Below the pieces are notes generated by a model. The model did not search any database. It had not been told where the DNA came from and saw nothing but the letters and a program-made list of their open reading frames with translations. Below, piece after piece: positions 61,061-64,000 of a DNA stretch of 64,000 bases. The DNA is taken from assembly GCA_003254885.1 (NCBI GenBank), contig QANT01003315.1, forward strand, positions 1 to 64,000. The letters are read 5' to 3'. Made by a program: the position numbers and the translations under genes. The stretch comes from Purshia tridentata. Lineage: Eukaryota; Streptophyta; Magnoliopsida; Rosales; Rosaceae. The stretch's first letter is position 1; each line of letters starts with the position of its first letter.

Positions 61061-61324
61061 TTGGTAAGGCTTTGGGGAATGTTAGGCATGTTCCTAGGCT
61101 AAGGAAGAATTTGATTTCCTTGGGCACTTTAGACAAGGCTGGGTTTAGGTTTTGCTCAAAAGGTGGGAAACTCAAGATTATCAAAGGGTCACTTGTGGTG
61201 ATGAAGGCCAACATTCAATAAAACAACCTCTATAGGCTTATGAGGACTATAATAATAGGTGGGGCAGTGACTTCAACAAAGAAGAATGAAGAAGATAAAA
61301 CTTAGCTTTGGCATCACAATCCAG

Positions 61325-62000
61325 GTACTACATCACTTTCATGGATGATTTCTCAAGGAAGCTTTGGGTTTATTTCATGACGGAGAAATACCAAGTTTTC
61401 ACAAAGTTCAAGGAGTGGAAAGAAGAGGTTCAAAACCAAACAAGGAAGAAGATCAAACATATGAGAAGTGACAATGGCGGGTGAATACAAGAGCGAGGCA
61501 TTCTTAAGGTTTGTAAAGATGAGGGTATTACAAGATATTTCATAGTAAAGAAGACTCCACAACAAAATGGAACTACTGAGAAAATGAACAAGACTCTCAT
61601 GGATAGGGAGAGGAGCATGAGGTTTCATGTAGGTTTGCTTGACAGTTTTTGGGGAGAAATGGTTAATCATGCAAGCTACTTCATTAATTGATCACCATCA
61701 AGGGTTCTCAACTTTAAGAGTGCAGAGGAGGTGTAGTTTGAAAAGGAAGTGGATTACTCTAATATAAGGGTATTTGGTTGTAGCGTTTATGCACATATTC
61801 TGAGTGATGAGAGATCAAAACTCAAGCTAAAGTCTACACATTGTATTTTCTTGGGATTTGAGAAAAGAGTGAAGCATTTCAAGCTTTGGGATATTGCTTC
61901 TAACAAGAAGATCATAAGCTGGGATGTAGTTTTTGATGAAAAGATCATGCCTCTCAACAAAGAAGAGAATGAGACTTATGGTAAGAAAGTTGATGTTGAA
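61325..62000 (+). pseudogene. copia integrase region
   Basis: Landmarks are FSRKLWVYFM, KHMRSDNGG, QQNG and VFGCSVYAHI, then KSTHCIFLGF and the KLWD stretch. They follow the order of the copia integrase core and its C-terminal domain. Confidence 0.85.
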
Positions 62001-62339
62001 ATTGAAGCAACCAACCTTCCATTCACCTCATCTAAAATAGTTGAAGAAACTCAAGCTCAGGTGGACCAAGATGAGCAAGAAGAAGATGATTATGGTGGAG
62101 AAGAGCAAAGAGAAGAGCAACAACATCAATCCCAATTAGGAATCATGTGAAGCTGGTTGTGAATTCCCCAACTTGTAGCCCATCCCCATGAGTATAAGCA
62201 TCTACTCAAGTACTACTTGGTTTTCAGAGAAGTATAGCACTTGATAAACCTAGGAGGAATGTAAAGCCACCAAAAAAATTTGGCTTCGAAACAGAAGAGG
62301 TCAATTATGCTCTAAACATTAGTCAAGGGGATCCAACTA

Positions 62340-63110
62340 CGTTCCAAGAAGCTATAGCAAGTGAGGAGTGGGAAAGTTGGGTTAGTGCTATGACTGAAGA
62401 GATGGAGTCTCTATGCAAGAACTCCGTCTGGGAATTGATTCGAATGTAAGTGGGTGTTTAGGAAGAAAGAAGGGATATGCAATCAAGAGGCCATGAGATT
62501 CAAAGCAAGACTTGTGGCCAAAGGGTACACATAAAAGGAAGGGATTGACTATGATGAGATCTTTTTTCCAGTGATCAAGCATACTTCTACCAAATTGCTC
62601 TTAGTAATGGCGGTTCAGCATGACATGGAGATTGAGCAGATGGATGTGAAAATAGCCTTTCTTCATGGGAATCTAGAGGAGACAATCTATATGGCTCAAA
62701 CCAAAGGCTTTGTTGAAATTGGAAAAGAGCATCTAGATCTAATTTGCAAGCTAAGGAAGTCCTTCTATGGATTAAAGCAATTTCCAAAACAGTGGTACAA
62801 GAGGTTTGATTCATTGATGCTGAAAATAAATTTTAGAATATGTTTATATGATTGTTGTGTGTACTATCATGTGTCCAACGGTGGGATGATCATATTACTA
62901 TTGCTATATGTGGATGACATGTTCATAGCTAGTCAAGAAAAGTCTAGAATTGAAGACTTGAAGAAGATTCTGGGTGAAGAACTTGACATGAAGGATCTAG
63001 TAGCTACACAAAAGATCCTAGGCATGGAAATTCAAACGAATAGGGTTGCCAGTAGGATTTGGCTATCACAGGTCAAGTGCATTCATAAATACTTGAAAAG
63101 TTTAACATGC
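62340..63110 (+). pseudogene. copia reverse transcriptase region
   Basis: Contains QMDVKIAFLHGNLEETIYM, KSFYGLKQ and the catalytic YVDD box at 62907-62918 (LLLLYVDDMF), followed by the MKDL...ILGMEI motif. Confidence 0.9.
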
Positions 63111-63404
63111 AAGATGCGAAGACAATCACTATACCTTTGGGAGCTCACTTTAAGCTAAGTGGGCAGTAGTGTCCTAAGTTTGAAAAGAAGTTAGCATACA
63201 TGAAGAAGGTGGCCTATTCTAGTGCTGTGGGATGTCTAATATATGGAATGGTTTGCACACAACCCACCCTAGCTCAAGCAATTAGTGTGGTGTCCAAGTA
63301 TATGTCAAATCCAAGAAAGCAACATTGGGTTGCAATCAAGTGGATTTTTAGGTATTTAAAGGGGACAGAATCATACCATTGTGTTTGAGAAGAAAAAGGG
63401 AGGC

Positions 63405-63850
63405 ACAAGTGTGTTGGGTTATGTTGATGCTGACTATGCAGGTGACTTGGACAAGAAGAGGTCTACATCAGGCTATGTGTTTACATGCTCAGGTGGATCT
63501 ATCAGTTGGAGAGCTTTATTACAACCAATTACAGCTTTGTCCACTACAGAGGCAGAGTACATTGCTTTGGCTAAGGTTGGAAAGGAAGCAAATTGGCTAA
63601 GTGGTTTGGCAAGCCAAATGGGAATCACTCTAGAGTCCATGAGAACAATGTCTGATAGTCAAAGTGCCATTTGTTTGGCAAAGAACCAAGTTTTTCATAG
63701 GAGATCCAAGCATATTGATGTGAGGTACCACAGGATTAGGGATTGTGTAGATTCAAAGGAGATTTGTGTAGAAAGGTTGCACACAAACGACAATGCAACA
63801 AATTTTCTCACAAAAACAGTGCCAACAGCTAAGTTCAAGCATTGCTAGAG
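63405..63850 (+). pseudogene. copia RNase H region
   Basis: GYVDADYAGDLDKKRSTSGY, then ISWRALLQP, ALSTTEAEYIAL and KHIDVRYHRIRD are standard copia RNase H landmarks. Confidence 0.92.
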
Positions 63851-64000
63851 CTTGATCAATCTGGTTAGTTGATTGAGGTGGAGCACCTTCACACTTAAGG
63901 TGCATTGAGGCAAGACTATTTGCCAAGGTGAAGAGTTCTTGGAGTTTGTTCGGGGTTACTTCAAGACATAAGAAGATATCTAGAAGGTACAACATTGCGA

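Larger units (their letters stand above)
59423..64000 (+). mobile_element. Ty1/copia retrotransposon (Tnt1-94 type), degraded, runs off window
   Basis: It carries a 5' LTR, primer-binding site, gag, zinc knuckle, protease, integrase, reverse transcriptase and RNase H in copia order on the plus strand. TGTAA (59418-59422) is the likely left target duplication. The right LTR would lie beyond 64000. It is clearly broken, with more than half a dozen breaks across gag and pol, so it is an old copy. Confidence 0.93.

Overview
The window looks like repeat-rich heterochromatin from a flowering plant, probably a eudicot. The evidence is a plant L1 LINE, a Tnt1-type Ty1/copia element, endogenous caulimovirid sequence, large gene-poor LTRs of a plant type and a hAT-like MITE. 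The species cannot be read from the sequence. I found no intact host protein gene, tRNA, rRNA or CRISPR array. Two N runs (36267-36270 and 52038) mark assembly gaps.

Layout. (1) 1-3287, minus strand: part of an endogenous pararetrovirus (Caulimoviridae, best fit florendovirus/petuvirus-like). It has a coat-protein end, a CCHC knuckle, an aspartic protease, a second long ORF and a TATA-type promoter. (2) 3288-5856 and 10367-35160: about 27 kb of a tandem satellite. Eight diverged monomer types of about 150 bp, here called A to H (type G about 140 bp), follow each other in fixed order and form a higher-order repeat (HOR) of about 1.19 kb. Two HOR subfamilies (alpha, beta) alternate in blocks, and a handful of out-of-order junctions record past rearrangement. 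(3) 5857-10366: a minus-strand L1 LINE inserted in the satellite with a 14-bp target duplication. (4) 35371-46238: a Russian doll of LTRs. A large LTR (X0) holds a second copy of its own family (X1) and two elements of a second group (Y1, Y2). (5) 46655-54683: a segmental duplication of about 2.4 kb, carrying an unrecognised unique segment plus an older, diverged form of the satellite (family II). One copy was later hit by a solo LTR (Y3), a hAT-like MITE and the 5' end of another X LTR (X2). Family II continues to 55918. (6) 55919-59096: a minus-strand X-family LTR (X3) with primer-binding site, itself containing foreign DNA that includes a stretch resembling the non-coding region at the left end of the window. 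(7) 59423-64000: a degraded Ty1/copia element, plus strand, running off the window.

The most interesting part is the satellite. It has an 8-mer HOR, a conserved dyad around ACGTCA in most monomers, and a second 7-bp-arm palindrome whose two arms differ together between families I and II. Monomer length, HOR order and dyads resemble known centromeric satellites, but a centromere role is inference only; no CENH3 or cytological data are available here.
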